Shown here: positions 24,745 through 37,311 of the stretch, in pieces
Layout of the letters: each line of letters begins with the position of its first letter
Position numbering within the stretch: the first letter of the stretch is position 1
Source: Tenodera sinensis
Lineage: Eukaryota > Arthropoda > Insecta > Mantodea > Mantidae
Direction: 5' to 3'
Length of the DNA stretch: 64,000 bases
NCBI GenBank assembly: GCA_030765045.1
Contig: CM060965.1
Coordinates: forward strand, 22,169,585 to 22,233,584
Position numbers and translations under genes: made by a program
Notes under the pieces: generated by a model
Seen by the model: only the letters and a program-made list of their open reading frames with translations
The model's database searches: none
Told to the model about the DNA's origin: nothing

Positions 24745-25135
24745 CCGCGCGTTTTAACAGTATAGCTGAGAAACAAAGCTCTGATAAATATTAAATCTGT
24801 TATTTAAATACAATATCTTAGAAAGATGCTCCAGGAAGATTTTCAAGAAAATCCTTCACCCCAAAATATACTTTGCGTGGAAAGCTTTTGATTTTCTTAT
24901 AAATGACTGTAAGGAGTTCGATTAAACTACCATATATTTAATATATTTTATGAAAACAAGATACATATATTTAATTTCCTATGAATTGCCTGTAAATTCC
25001 TCTTTATTCAGAAGGGAATTTGCGTAACTGGTAAACTTCGTGACAGACACGAACGCACTGCAGAAAAATTGTACGTAGATCTCTTTAAATACAATTTATG
25101 TGAAAAATACACTTTTTTTGTGTCATCTTCCATTT
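24745..25135 (-). repeat. Diverged family A core
   Basis: AGTATAGCTGAGAAACAAAG, AATACAATATCTTAGAAAGATG, AAATGACTGTAAGGAGTTCGA and GCGTAACTGGTAAACTTCG follow the minus-oriented core in order. Confidence 0.55.
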
Positions 25136-26431
25136 GTGAGGCCAGCTCAATATAGTCACTCACTTTTGGACATCCGCCTATCGATTAGGTTTCCTGTTTT
25201 CCCATACCTACGATGACATGGATAATAAACTATTTCTGTAAAGTTTTATCTGGTAAAACATAACGGGTGGAGAAACTCGTATGAATTTCAATGTCGACCA
25301 CATTATAAAAGTATATTAAAACAGCCTGTTTATTCGTCTCGTTCAAAGGTCGAGCAGGAAATTTTTATTTGCATGGATATCATTCCCCTCGAAGTAATAA
25401 GTTTCCCAGACATTCGACAAACAAGGCAGAAGGTACCAGAGTGACGTCAGAAGGGCTGGAGGGTGAAGGATATAATGAAAATACTTCGATTACGCTCCTC
25501 CGTGAAGCATTAGACATGTAAACAAAATACGAACATGGCTTCCTTGCAAACACAGAATGTTCCTAGTTTTCATAAAGTGCTTGTTAGGGGAACTGCTTGT
25601 ACTCCGTGTGGATACAGTTACGTTTTCCATGCATGTAGCTTAATGTCTGTGCATGTAATTACACTCGGCAGTCTTGTAATATGTCTCTGGTTCCTACAAG
25701 AAACACTTGAATTTGTATTTGAATTGCCGGATATGCTCGACTGTATGGCATCACATTACTTTGTGTATATGGACGTCCGAGCTTTACATGGTCATGTCAT
25801 TGTTTCGCGTAAGTTCCAGAACATACATAGATGCCGGCGACGTTTTAACATAGCAAAGCCTGGGTGTAAAACTTCGAAACGAAAATAAGGCAACTCTTTT
25901 TATTATTGCTTCTTTTTGTTTGATTTAAAAGTATTCATTTTCATCCACCAATAACAGAAAGTACAGAGACTAATAACTCCAATAAAATTGAGTTAAACTC
26001 AATGCACCATCAACGTATGTTTCAACACCTCCTCTGTGCCATTTTCAAGGTAAACTGACCTTGGCCAGCTAAGCTACGAACCGTCACTCGTCTTGACATA
26101 TGTGATGACGTCATTACCCACCCCTGATCTCAAAACGAATTTAGTAACAGAATCAATAGAAGGTATTTCAAAATTCATAACATGGTCCCTATTTTTCAAA
26201 ATAAATATTTTTTTCCAAGCCTTGAATTGAATGGGTCCGTTGTGTTATTGGTGGATTATATTGCTTCATTGTTGATAGCTTTAGGTGTGTAATTTATTTC
26301 CATACCTAAATTTTATGATAATATGGCCGTGTAACTTCAATTTTTAAAGATACAATACAAACCTCTCTTTTAAATCTTGTTTTAATTATTGACACTAAAT
26401 CCATGTGCTCTAAAATAGGTTAAACCTTATA
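25136..26431. other. Mostly unique DNA with an unrecognised 117-codon open frame
   Basis: The plus-strand frame at 25535-25888 encodes a 117-residue peptide with a hydrophobic stretch near residues 35-55 and a basic C-terminus. I recognise no family, there is no visible splice context, and it may be chance. Confidence 0.3.
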
Positions 26432-26799
26432 ACCGATCTCAGGCGCGGCTCCTCAGGGTAGGCAGGGTAGGCATTGCCTACCCTATCGTAATACATCAAC
26501 AAATAATGTTTAACTATGATTCTGCATTTTATCATTTGAACCGTCATTTTCCCCTAAATTGCAGTTCAAGAAAAGTTTTCTCGGTTATAATGACCAACGC
26601 ATGGTCAAATCCTTTAATCTCAATTCCGATTCATCAAAACTGCGCTGCGTGTTTGAAACGCGCGGCAGAAATGATACGCATGGAACCTGGGTAGTGGAGA
26701 GCAGGCTAGCTTAACCTCTGCCTGCCCGGCCCCATTTCCTCAGTACGAGGCCCTTGAACAGGGATAAGGAAACATTCGGTCTGTATATGCACTCCGAGC

Positions 26800-27021
26800 A
26801 TGCGTAGACGCGTCTGCCAGCAGTCCGAACACTTGCCTGCCCAAATCCGAAATTATGCGACATTTTCCGAACAGCCATACTGCACGAACGAAGATCTCAG
26901 AGATCTGAATCTGTCGTTATCTCTGTGTAATACCAGTATGACCGACTTAATTAGTGAACTATTACAAATTTCGCTTTCGCGGCGCACTGACAATGAAAAG
27001 AGGAGTGTTTTAGCTATTTAA
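26800..27021 (+). pseudogene. hAT transposase N-terminal remnant
   Basis: The open frame of 73 codons ends with MTDLISELLQISLSRRT followed by DNEKRS. This resembles the conserved segment (LL...FSRR...EK) near the N-terminus of hAT transposases of the ZMYM1-like group, as I recall the family. After this the frame stops and the RNase-H-like catalytic domain is absent. It sits inside a hAT element defined independently by its termini, which supports the call. The first 45 residues are unrecognised. Confidence 0.4.
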
Positions 27022-27069
27022 CACAAAGCTGCATTCAGACAATTTTTCAATTTCTTAATCTATTTTAGT

Positions 27070-27346
27070 CATGGGCGTCGCGAAACGGGAGCAAGGGGGG
27101 CCACGACCCCCCCCCCCCCCCCTACTTGGAAGTTGGTGAACTTAATGTGCAGTCAGTTACTATTAAACTATTATTTTAATTTTGATGTAAAGAACAATTT
27201 TTGTTTAGCACAAATTAATACGGTTATCTGCAACAAATACTATAAATTTTGACAGTAAAATAATGCTTTAATATTATATAATTGCAAATTTCCAACATGT
27301 GCCCCCCCCCCCCCCCCCCCTGGAAAAAAGTCTGCCGACACTCGTG
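27070..27346. mobile_element. 277-bp nested MITE with 8-bp target duplication
   Basis: The left end is CATGGGCGTCG and the right end reversed is CACGAGTGTCG (8 of 11 matching). It is flanked by perfect ATTTTAGT at 27062-27069 and 27347-27354. Each terminus is followed inward by a homopolymer C run (about 27107-27122 and 27302-27320). It has no coding capacity. The 8-bp duplication fits hAT or P-type families. It lies wholly inside the larger hAT element, so it inserted later. Confidence 0.8.
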
Positions 27347-27472
27347 ATTTTAGTTTTGGCGGTAATTCGTCCGTAAGTCACACTCGTTCACTCTGCTCTT
27401 ATTAAACAACCAAACAATATATTGTTTGCGTTATCCGCAAAGACTTCGCCCCTATATTTCGGATAAACGGGG

Positions 27473-27562
<90 letters not shown>

Positions 27563-27575
27563 GTTGTTGTTGTTT
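27473..27575. repeat. (ATT)n microsatellite
   Basis: About 90 bp of TTA repeats followed by TTGTTG. The poly-Leu open frame across it is not a gene. Confidence 0.95.
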
Positions 27576-27924
27576 GTTGTTGTTACTGTTACACTTTGCC
27601 TACCCTAAAATTTTGACTGCGAGCCGCCACTGACCGATCTACAGTGAACATTGTCAATAATGTATACAAATGGTGCAACTGTTCACATTTTCTTTACTAT
27701 TAAAAGGCTTCAAACATAGTTAAAATAAGAACGAAACAAGAATTTACATGTCTTCTAAAACATGTTCAAAATGACAACATTGGATCTCGGAGCATAGTTG
27801 ATATCACAATAATGACTGCCGAGTCTTTAAGAAATACTTTGTATATCACAAATAATATCAAATGGTACAAATATTCTGGTTATTAGCTCCTCTTACCATG
27901 TCTCCAAAAAAAAGGACAAAATCT

Positions 27925-28600
27925 GATATGTTCCACTCACATGACTTTCTCTACTCTTGTACTAGCCATTCTTACAAACTCTTACTCCTGTATCTTCTTC
28001 GTGTTAGTGAAGATAAATATTTGTAAAAATTATCTTATTGCTTATTTCCTTGTAGGTACAAGGGGAATATTAGAGTACAATAGACTTTGTGCGATAGTCA
28101 GATATTTTAAAGCCTTGAGATTGCGTTCTCTTTGTATGCTTAAGATACAAAAATGAACAACGATGTTGCATTTCGCGAAAGTTTTAAGTTTTCCGAAACT
28201 CACACACATGACAACGAATATCTCCGAAATGGTTCACCCTACAAGAAAATTTATTCAGACATAAATTGTGTATTTTAGCAAGATCTACATTTTTTGTATA
28301 GTATGATTTGCTCAATCTCTAACGGTTTACCAGTTATGCAAAAGTCGTCCAGAGTAAATACGACTGCAGGGGCTATAGCCAGAAAATTCAAGATATACAT
28401 TTCATTTGTCATCAAAATATCTCAAACATATGGCACTTTAATCAAAATTGTTAGAGCCATTTTCAAGAAAATAAAAATTTTCGAAAAATTTTCCATGTAA
28501 AGGGTAGTTTAGGTTGAGGCTATTTTCTTCAAAATATTCGTGTCGCATCCTTGAAAGACATTAAACTTAAATGCCAACTTTGGTTTTTTTGTCGTTTTAC
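27925..28600 (+). mobile_element. Family A copy, right end missing
   Basis: It begins TCTGATATGTTCCACTCACATGAC, runs through the arm with both recurrent open frames (27941-28156 and 28294-28500) and most of the core, and stops at about 28600 after AACTTTGGTTTTTTTGTCG. This is a young copy. The microsatellite and the right terminus are absent. Confidence 0.8.
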
Positions 28601-30762
28601 CACAATATGAAAATTCATATAAAGACGGAGTTTATATATCTCAATGGTATAGTTTGCACAGTTTGTGTGTAGCAGTTTATACGTCTCTCTGGGAGACATA
28701 CATATATGTGAATTACCTACTTAATGTGTAATAACCCGAGTTGCACTAAACGTGAACAGGTTGTAACACTTGGTTACGAGAAGTGTAGCGTCAAAGTTTG
28801 CCTCTCCTTGAAGTGCCAAGGGAGCGATAAATTCGGAAAGAAGGAACCGAGTCCGTCTGAGGAAGTAGGGACCTTACTCATACAAAACAGTTTTGCTACA
28901 TCCAATTTACATGAAGAAGGGGAATAAGCCGTCTTGTTATTTTGTTTACCTGCAGGCATTCTTTACACAGAGTTCATGACGGGAATGTAGATACACAGGG
29001 CAGGAGTCGGGCTTTATCCTGAGAATAAGAGAAATGGCAGTAGGCAAGTTTGTTTTGCTGGAAAACTCAGTTGAGCTACTAAGTGTATCTATAGGGAGGG
29101 ACTTGTGCTCTAAGTTTCATTTTATAAGAAGAGTAAGAGTCTTACTTCCTCTAACTTGAGTTCTTCTCGTGTATTATTTACTCTACAGGGAAATGTAATT
29201 GCGTTGAAACAGGTTTTCCCAAACGTCTTTTCTTATGTATAATTTGTATTCTAAACACTCGGCCCTTTTACAAAGTATTTCCACCATGTTGAGTTTGCTA
29301 ACTTCCACATTCTGTTGCAGCTTCTAACAGGTTCCGCACGTGTATAATCAAGCTCCATGTTATTCCGGATTGTACCTATTACATAACTAATTAATGCTTA
29401 TTAACAATCCTCATTAGTTAAGTATCTAAATCTATGTTTAGGAACATACATTTTCAAATAATGTTGTAAACAGACTTTTTATTGGTAATTTACTTTTTGA
29501 GATAATGTTCATAAATTTATGAGAAACGATGTTTTTTTTTTTACTAATTTAGTATATGAACTAATTAATATTTAATTAATGATAACCGAATAGAATATAA
29601 TTTGGTGTCTGCCTACAACATTTGGAAAAAATTTGGCAAGAATTGCAACATATGGAACATTTTGTATTCCTTAAAAATGCAGAAAAAGGGTGACAAAAGC
29701 CGTTTTGAAATTCTAAAATATATCTGCCATTATGTGCAGATGCAAACTCATCTAAAATTATTTCTAATGATAAGTAAATATGAAATTAGCTTATGCAAGC
29801 TTAATATTTAATACATCTTAACATAAAATTGACTATTTTGAAGGATTGCACCCATTTTTCACGTGGTATATCCTTGTGTTAACAAAACGGGAGATATTAG
29901 AAGTTCTAATGTGCAGCACTCTCACTATTTTCTCTACTCATTAGAAAATCGCATCAGATATCAACACAAATGCTTATTATACTCTCAATAAATATTTGTT
30001 CACGAAACGTAATACCGTAAAGCACGAGGAAGTGAATTACTCTATTTGTAAGTTGCAGTAATGGGCCTGTCATATTAGTAAATTAACATCAGGTTAAAAA
30101 GAACCGGGTTGGCTACAAAAATTGACAGACATCGTAAAGTCAAAACTCACAAATTATTAAATAACAGCTTATTTAAATATCGGCTTAAACTACATATTGT
30201 ACAAGTCGAATAACATACATAATAGGTTTCCCAATGTAAGTTATTATTAGACCTATTGCCACTAAAAATATCAGTTCAAAGCGTAACATAAATTTGGCAA
30301 CGTTTGCTTATTTACCCCGTGTGTTCAAGGGATCCGGTAAACTCCGCCAAGCTTCATAAGAAAATCATAGCTGACCAGGGTCAACTTATCTATAATACAC
30401 AGACTGCAGAAGCAGTTCAAATGGCCAAGTTTTGCAGCATTATTTACATCCGCTACTTTATACAGCCTTGATTTTTGTTCCCGAACAACTCCTGGTGGGA
30501 TGAAACCCGGGTGTGTAAGACGGCGATTTCTTGCGTTCTTTTCTCCACGACAATCTCCTTATATTGACTTCTCTCCAACAGTTGGAAGCTTCATATGTGT
30601 GTTTAATGTGTGGAATGTAGGATAGTTATTGGCTTGTAATTTTGTAATTAAGAAACCAGAGAAATGAGAAGTAAATTCACATCGAAGAAATTACCTAATT
30701 TGCGGATAGATATAGTAGGAAAAAAATCGGAATAGACATTGGTACTTATTTAGAAAGTGTAA
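28601..30762. other. AT-rich DNA, no recognised feature
   Basis: Open frames of 60-70 codons (28724-28927, 29602-29811) have no recognisable domains. No repeats or termini were seen. Confidence 0.5.
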
Positions 30763-31790
30763 AACAAAAAATCTGGTGTTTTACACTCACATGACTTTCT
30801 TTATTCTTGTACTAACCATTCTTATAAACTCTTACACTTCTATTTTCTTCGTGTTAATTGAGATAAACATTTGTACAAATTATCTTACTATTCGTTTGCT
30901 TTCTCTACTGGTAAGTAGGGGAAGTATTGTATTCCACCCAAAATTCGATGTCGAGATTTCACCGGAAATATATGTTTTAAGGCCCCCTGAATAAAAAAAA
31001 AAAAAAAGCATTTTTAGAAAGAGGTCCGTGTGTGTGTGCGTGCGTGCGTGCGCGTGTCTTGTCTGTGTCTGTTAGTCTTTGGACAGCATAACGCAAAAAC
31101 GAAAACTACGTTAAAAACTAAAGTTAGTATTTATGTTTTTATGTCTTTCAAGAATGCGACACGAAGATTTTGAAGAAAATAGCCCCACCCTAAACTACCC
31201 TTTACATGGAACATTTTTCGAAAATTGCTATTTTCTTGAAAATGGCTCAAACGATTTTGATTAAAATTTCATATGTTTGAGATACCTTTATGACAAATGA
31301 AATGTATATCTTGAATTTTTTGGCTATAGCCCCTGTAGTCGTATTTACTCGGGACGACTTCAGCATAACTTGTAAACCGTTAGAGATAGACCAAATCATA
31401 CTGTACAAAAAATGTAGATCTTGCTAAAATATACATTTTATGTCTGAATAAATTTTTTTGTTGGGTGAACCATTTCGGAGGTATTCCTTGTTATGTGTGT
31501 CAGTTTCGGAAAACTTAAAGCTTTCGTGAAATAGAACATCGTTGTTCATTTTTGTTATAAGTTAAGTGTGCAAAGAGAACGGAATCTCAAAGCTTTAAAA
31601 GATTTGACTATCGCACAAAGCCTACTGTATTCTAATATTCCCCTTGTACCTACAAGGAAATAAGCAATAAGATAATTTGTACAAATGTTTATCTCAACTA
31701 ACACGAAGAAGATATAGGAGTAAGAGTTTGTAAGAATGGTTAGTACAAGAGTAGAGAAAGTTATGTCAGTGCAACACATCAGATTTTTTT
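30763..31790 (-). mobile_element. Family A copy with arms at both ends
   Basis: The left 125 bp (AAAATCTGGTGTTTTACACTC through CAAATTATCTTA) reappear inverted at about 31665-31790 (TAAGATAATTTGTACAAATG through CACATCAGATTTTTT). Inside the left arm, GCTTTCTCTACTGGTAAGTAGG at about 30898 starts a complete inverted core with an A run and a GT tract. This is the clearest copy with long terminal inverted repeats. No target duplication was evident in the flanks. Confidence 0.82.
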
Positions 31791-31794
31791 GCCT

Positions 31795-32465
31795 TATATT
31801 GAATTGGTGCAATAAACGCAATCCATTTTCCGTTTTATTAATTAAAAATTAAATATTTGACTAATTTTAAACAAAGAATATCGGCTATAATTTATTTTCT
31901 CCATTAATAACGCAAGTAAACTACGCCTGTGTTCGGAATCCCATCAAACAATTGAGAGTACAATGAAAGCGAACAGTGACACTCATATGAGTTTCACGGA
32001 CCATTATATTGTAAGATATGGAACATATCTAATATAGAGGTCGCAAAAGGAGAGCGTCTACCTACCGGAAATAAGAGAGGAAGGCGAGCACCTGTATCCT
32101 CTTTGTGAGACAGCACGTCATTTGCTTCCTGGTCACGTTTGATTGGAACAGCAGCACCTGCTTCACTGCCTTCCGCCTCCAGAATTCACAAATGTTCGGC
32201 TCAAAGCAGACAATAATACTCGTGCAGCTTCTTTGTAATTTGAGTTACCTACCTACGTCCCTACAATATTCAGAACAAGACAAAAAGAATATTTCCCCTT
32301 ATAGAGAAGAGGCAGGAAAACCAGAGCGATAGGTATATTCTTTTGTATGCAAGTATGGTAACTGAGGGAATATTTTTTGTCAATAATTTGAGTTGTTCAA
32401 TGATTTTATTGGAAAAATCTTGGTACGATATATTTACATGACTTTCTCTATGCACTATTTTCCTT
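31795..32465. other. AT-rich DNA, no recognised feature
   Basis: A 75-codon open frame at 32105-32332 has no recognisable domain. Confidence 0.5.
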
Positions 32466-32469
32466 CCTG

Positions 32470-33195
32470 TACCACGCATGGAGTGTGTGTGTTTACACAG
32501 CATAACTCAAAAACGAAAAGTCGGTTAAAAACCAAAGTTGGTATTTAAGTTTAGTGTCCTTCAAGGATGTAACACGAAGATTTTTTAGAAAATAGTCCCA
32601 CCCTAAACTACCCTTTACATGGAAAATTGTTCGACAATTTTCATTTTATTGAAAATGGCTGTAACGATTTTGTTTAAAATGTCATATGTTTGAGATATTT
32701 TGATAACAAATGAAATGTATATCTTGAATTTTCTGGCTATAGCCTATGTAGTCCTGTTTACTCTGGATGACTTTTCAATAACTCGTAAACCGTAAGAGAT
32801 AGACGAAATCTTAATATACAAAAACTGTAGATCTTGCTAAAATACACAATTTATGTGCGAATACATTTTCTTGTAGGATGAACCATTTCGGAGATATTCC
32901 TTGTTATGTGTGTCAGTTTAGAAAATCTTAAAACTTTCGTGAAATGGAACATCGTTGTTCATTTTTTTATATGTTAAGTGTGCAAAGAGAACGGAATCTC
33001 AAAACTTTAACAGATTTGACTATCGCTCAAAGCCTACTGTATTCTAACATTCCCCTTGCACCTACAAGGAAATAAGCAATAAGATAATTTGTACAAATGT
33101 TTATCTCAACTAACACGAAGAAGATATAGGAATAAGAGTTTGTAAGAATGGTTAGTACAAGAGTAGAGAAAGTCATGTGAGTGCAACACATAATG
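32470..33195 (-). mobile_element. Family A copy (core without far end, plus arm)
   Basis: Starts at GTGTGTTTACACAGCATAACTC and continues through the core and arm to GAGAAAGTCATGTGAGTGC and AACACATAATG. A young copy. The part beyond the microsatellite is missing. Confidence 0.78.
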
Positions 33196-34295
33196 AAGTG
33201 TTGAGCTGTAACAGGATATTTTTATTAAATTACACATTATTAGAAGATTTCTAAACGAATAAGTTAATAGATACCTAGGCAATTACTTTAAATTATCTTA
33301 GCGCTCAAAGTAGACTATATTAACAGGTGTTCTTTTGAAAATGTTTTCTTTTAACTATTAACAACATACAGGTCCATGTGAAGTGTAGAACTTTGAACTT
33401 TGAGGTGCTACCGTAATCAACGTCAGAATTTGGAAGACCCCTTTTCCAATAAGATTTGAAATTGTCTTTTTCTATTCATTTAAGATAACAGTATGTTATC
33501 AAGGACTTCCCTGGTACAGATTAAACAGCCACATCGATCCGATTTGCTGCTTATGAACAAAGTACACGATTCCATTACGTAGGTATTGTAATTTATCCGA
33601 TATAAACAAAAGCAAATTAATTGGGTAATCCGTTTCGCCATTGCTGGATTTAGATTTCAGAACAGATTTGTTATTATCTGAGAATTTATACTCCAAATGG
33701 TTTTCTACTTAAGTATTGATAACGCGGTAAAATATATTTAAATATTAATTTCATTAGCTATGCTATAAATTAAATGAAAAAGCCGTTTCATATTACACGT
33801 GGGTGAAAACGCGAAGCGACCTCTATTTTGGTGGACTTTTCCTTCCCATGTTAATTTCATTTTATAAATACGATTAAAATACACAGGGCGAATTCAACAG
33901 AGAAAGGGAAAACACAAAGGAAAATAAAATAGAGCCATTTACATAATACAGCAAAGCACCGAAAAGTCAGGAACCTTGCGCTTCGGGAGCCGTTAATCTC
34001 TGTGTCAAGGGGGGGGGGGGGTTCATAGTGGATAGGGAAACCAGTAAACACCGCTTCGTGGTTGTTTTATTTCGTTGTGGGCAATGTTGCAGCCTTTTGT
34101 TTTTGTCGTAATATTTCGATGCATTCTGCTCATTGTATGACTATCTAGGAAACAAGATTCATATAACGCAGGATATCAATCGCCAAATAACTTTAGAACA
34201 CAGGAAGTTTTAAATAACTACACAAACTATTCAAAATATCGATATTAAGATATCACAGAAATCTTTCCTAAAAAATTGCACCTTGTTGCGGGTAT
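33196..34295. other. AT-rich DNA, no recognised feature
   Basis: Includes a G run at about 34011-34021. No recognised coding or repeat. Confidence 0.5.
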
Positions 34296-34299
34296 CTGT

Positions 34300-35183
34300 C
34301 TACTGGCAGCACTAATGTGCTGCACTCACATGAATTTCTCTACTCTTCTACTAACCATTCTTACAAACTCTTATTCCTATATCTTCTTCGTGTTAGTTAA
34401 GATAAACATTTGTACGAATTATCTTATTGGTTATTTCCTTGTAGGTGTACGGAGAATATTAGAATACAGTAGACTTTGTGCGATAGTCAAATCTTTTAAA
34501 ACTTTGAGATCCCGTTCTCTTTGCACGCTTAACATACAAAGAATGAACAATGATGTTCCATTTCACGAAAGTTTTAAGTTTTTCGCAACTCACACACATA
34601 ACAAGGAATATCTCCGAAATGGTTCACCCTACAAGAAAATTTATTGAGACATAAATTGTGTATTTTAGCAAGATCTACATGTTTTGTATAGCGTGATTTG
34701 GTTTACCTCTAACGGTTTACCAGTTATGCAAAAGTCGTCCAGAGTAAATACGACTACAGGGGCTATAGCCACAAAATTCAAGATATACATTTCATTTGTC
34801 ATAAAAATTTCTCAAACATATGACATATTAAACAAAATCGTTGGAGCCATTTTCAAGAAAATCAAAATTTTCGAAAAATTTTCCATGTAAAGGATAGTTT
34901 AAGGTGGGGCTATTTTATTCAAAATCTTCGTTTCGCATCCTTGAAAGACATTAAACTTAAATGCCAAACTTGATTTTTAACCTACTTTTCGTTTTTGAGT
35001 TATGCTGTCCACAGTCTGACACACAGAAACACACACACACGCGCGCGCGCAAAAACCTTTTTCTAAAAATGTGTCTTTTGGATTCAGGAGCTTTCAAAGC
35101 ACATATTTTCAGTTAAATCTCGACATGAAATTTTTTGGTGCAATACCATACTTCCCCTTCTTACCATCAGAGAAAGTAAAAAT
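34300..35183 (+). mobile_element. Family A copy, full length, plus orientation
   Basis: The arm starts at GTGCTGCACTCACATGAATT, the core runs through CTGTCCACAGTCTGACAC, a CACACGCGCGCG tract and GGAATACC-like text, and the right end is CTTACCATCAGAGAAAGTAAAAA. The arm open frame is 123 codons here (34276-34647) and the core open frame 68 codons (34684-34890), the longest uninterrupted versions of the recurrent frames together with the 3.4 kb copy. Confidence 0.82.
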
Positions 35184-35189
35184 AGCCCA

Positions 35190-35440
35190 CAGCTCTTCAT
35201 TTAGAAGACTTCTTTGTGGCTGGTAAACCGTAAGAGTTGGTCTAACCACATAACTATGTAGGTCACGTAAAGGTCACGTTTATGTAAAATAACTTTTTTT
35301 ATGCACCTAACCATTTCCAGGATATTTCTTGTTATTGGTTTGGTTTAACAGATGCTTATACTTTTCTTAATGAGGAAGTGCTTAATAGTCTTATCTTATG
35401 GCCTGCTAATAAGAATGGAATTTCAACTACATTGCAATGT
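35190..35440 (-). repeat. Diverged family A fragment
   Basis: GGCTGGTAAACCGTAAGAGTTGG, ACCATTTCCAGGATATTTCTTG and AAGAATGGAATTTCAA follow the minus-oriented core-to-arm order. It abuts the young copy at 34300-35183 in the opposite orientation. Confidence 0.5.
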
Positions 35441-35529
35441 GTGTACAACTTAGACTTAAGTGGAGCTTTAACCAATGGTCATTTTGATATTAACTTTGGT
35501 GACTGAAGGAAACCACCAAGAAAAGACAT

Positions 35530-35700
35530 ACCAGCAGTTCGAAGTCCTAGGTTCAAATTCCAGTCAACCAATGTCTCTCTTTCCTTCCCTCCATTCTTCC
35601 TTCCCTCTCTCCTTCCTTCCTTCCTTCCTTCCTCCCTCCCTGACACAGACTGGTCGGAATTTGAACCTGGGACCTCGCTATTATGTCCTTTGTTCTTGTA
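35530..35700. repeat. Inverted pair of tRNA-like SINE heads around a CTTC tract
   Basis: AGTCCTAGGTTCAAATTCCAG (about 35545) has a B-box-like core. The same module is inverted at about 35656-35680 (GGAATTTGAACCTGGGACCT). Between them is a pyrimidine tract rich in CCTT repeats (35578-35640). The two heads could form a hairpin. This could be two SINE copies in opposite orientation or an inverted duplication. Confidence 0.5.
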
Positions 35701-35740
35701 TCATAACTGAAAACTATACAATGGATGTGACGTCATGTTG

Positions 35741-36340
35741 ACATATGCTGCGTTGGATTTGCATTATTTCTACATTTACAAGTCACTTTCATTTAATATG
35801 AATTAGCACTCAGTTGCAAATATACATAAATTATTGAAGTAACATTTTTACATGATCAAATATAAATTCCTATCCTACATAACCGACATCAAACATTTTA
35901 TCAAAAATTCAGTTTTTGCTTTCTACTAATACGCGTGTCGTCTTTTAATTTGTACTGATTGCTATGTTGTTTGGTAGCTCACGTTCCGAATAGTCATCCA
36001 TAAATCAATATGACGAAAACAAGAGCACACCTTAAAATGTTTATTTTCAAACACGAGTTCAGGATTTATTTTACAGATAAACAGTCATAAACCGAAAGTA
36101 AATGAAAGGACTATCATGAGTTGGAATAAAACATTTACACTGAATAAAGTTCAATATCAAATAGCCGGGATAGCTACATAATTACAATTATCTAACGATA
36201 TCCGTGTTCATTTCGAAAACTGATGCCACCTTGCATTAGAAAGAAGCAAAGTAGCTCGTTGGAAGATGTTGCTTGATGTTTAAAAACCCTTAGTTTTCAA
36301 GCTATGCAGTTATCTCTATCTCTCGCCATCCCCTCCCCTT
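35741..36340. other. AT-rich DNA, no recognised feature
   Basis: No coding, repeat or terminus recognised. Confidence 0.5.
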
Positions 36341-36364
36341 CCCCACACAGACGGACAGTGGAGT

Positions 36365-36482
36365 TTTTCTGAAAAAAAGTCTTGGGGGGGGGGGTGGGGG
36401 TTATTCAGATAAACCTGCTCCAGCGCCGCTTCGTCCACCACAAATCACACATGCGGTTGCCTGGGATCGAACCCGGTTATTA
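36365..36482 (-). mobile_element. tRNA-derived SINE, minus strand
   Basis: Read on the minus strand, GGGTTCGATCCCAGGCAACC is followed by TGTGATTTGTGGTGGACGAAG and a C-rich run. This parallels CTCGAACCCAGGCAACTACA and GAGATTTGTGGTGCATGCGG in the SINE at 22005-22243, so the two are the same family. The 5' head is partly missing. Confidence 0.65.
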
Positions 36483-37280
36483 ATGTCATTACCTATGTTT
36501 TTATAAACTAATTGTTCATATTCTATTGTTCACAGAGTTCATTAGATATTTGCAGGGCATACTCACTATTTTGGACAATAACCAAATCGTTGCAAACAAT
36601 AAAATATATAGATAAGTAATAAAATAAGTAAAAATGCTATTTTTGGTTTCCTTTAGTCCATTACAACTTAACAGGGGTATTTATTAAACATAAAGTCACT
36701 ACACACATTGAATAATCCTTAATAATTTCTAAAACTTGTTTTTCAAACGCTTTAATACATCTATTATTTGTATATTTATATCCAGGTGTCAATGCAATTC
36801 ACATTAAAATGTATACCTACGATGATAGGAACATAAATCATGTTTAATCGTTTGACATTGATAGCTGTAAACTTGTATCACAAGCAAAGCCTGCGGTTTC
36901 TTTCGGTTTCCCTGTTTTAAATAAGCCTCCCTTTAACTGACATACCAACAAACTGTAGTTGGCGCATGACATGCATTGCAAATATTTCAGAATGTTGGAA
37001 TAGCTGCCACAAAGTCATTTCAGAATGACTGACATCGCAAAATAAACAAAGGTATTTAGAACAGAGCGCTCTGCACATGCTTACTCCTTGTTCCAGTGTT
37101 TTGGATTACAAATTTGCATTATATGTATATGAGCTATACGTGTTATATTTACTTTCATCTTTTCTTCGCCTTCTTCTGTCCAAAAAGAGAGTAAAATAAA
37201 TGGAAGAACATGCAAACAGAATAGCTTAGACATAGGCTTGCATTTGTTTGATCTTTGGCCTGAAAATGAGCAACCAAAAA

Positions 37281-37311
<31 letters not shown>

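Larger units (their letters stand above)
26440..27632 (+). mobile_element. hAT-type DNA transposon remnant with 8-bp target duplication
   Basis: The left end is CAGGCGCGGCTC and the right end reversed is CAGTGGCGGCTC, 10 of 12 matching, each followed by a GGGTAGGCA-type subterminal motif. It is flanked by perfect 8-bp direct repeats ACCGATCT at 26432-26439 and 27633-27640. The 8-bp duplication and CAG...CTG termini are hallmarks of hAT transposons. The internal sequence is too short for a full transposase (about 0.9 kb after removing the nested insertion), so the element is non-autonomous. It also carries an ATT microsatellite. Confidence 0.88.

Noticed and set aside
25535..25888. 117-codon open frame as a possible host gene
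   Set aside because: No recognised family or supporting context. Recorded only in the gap entry.
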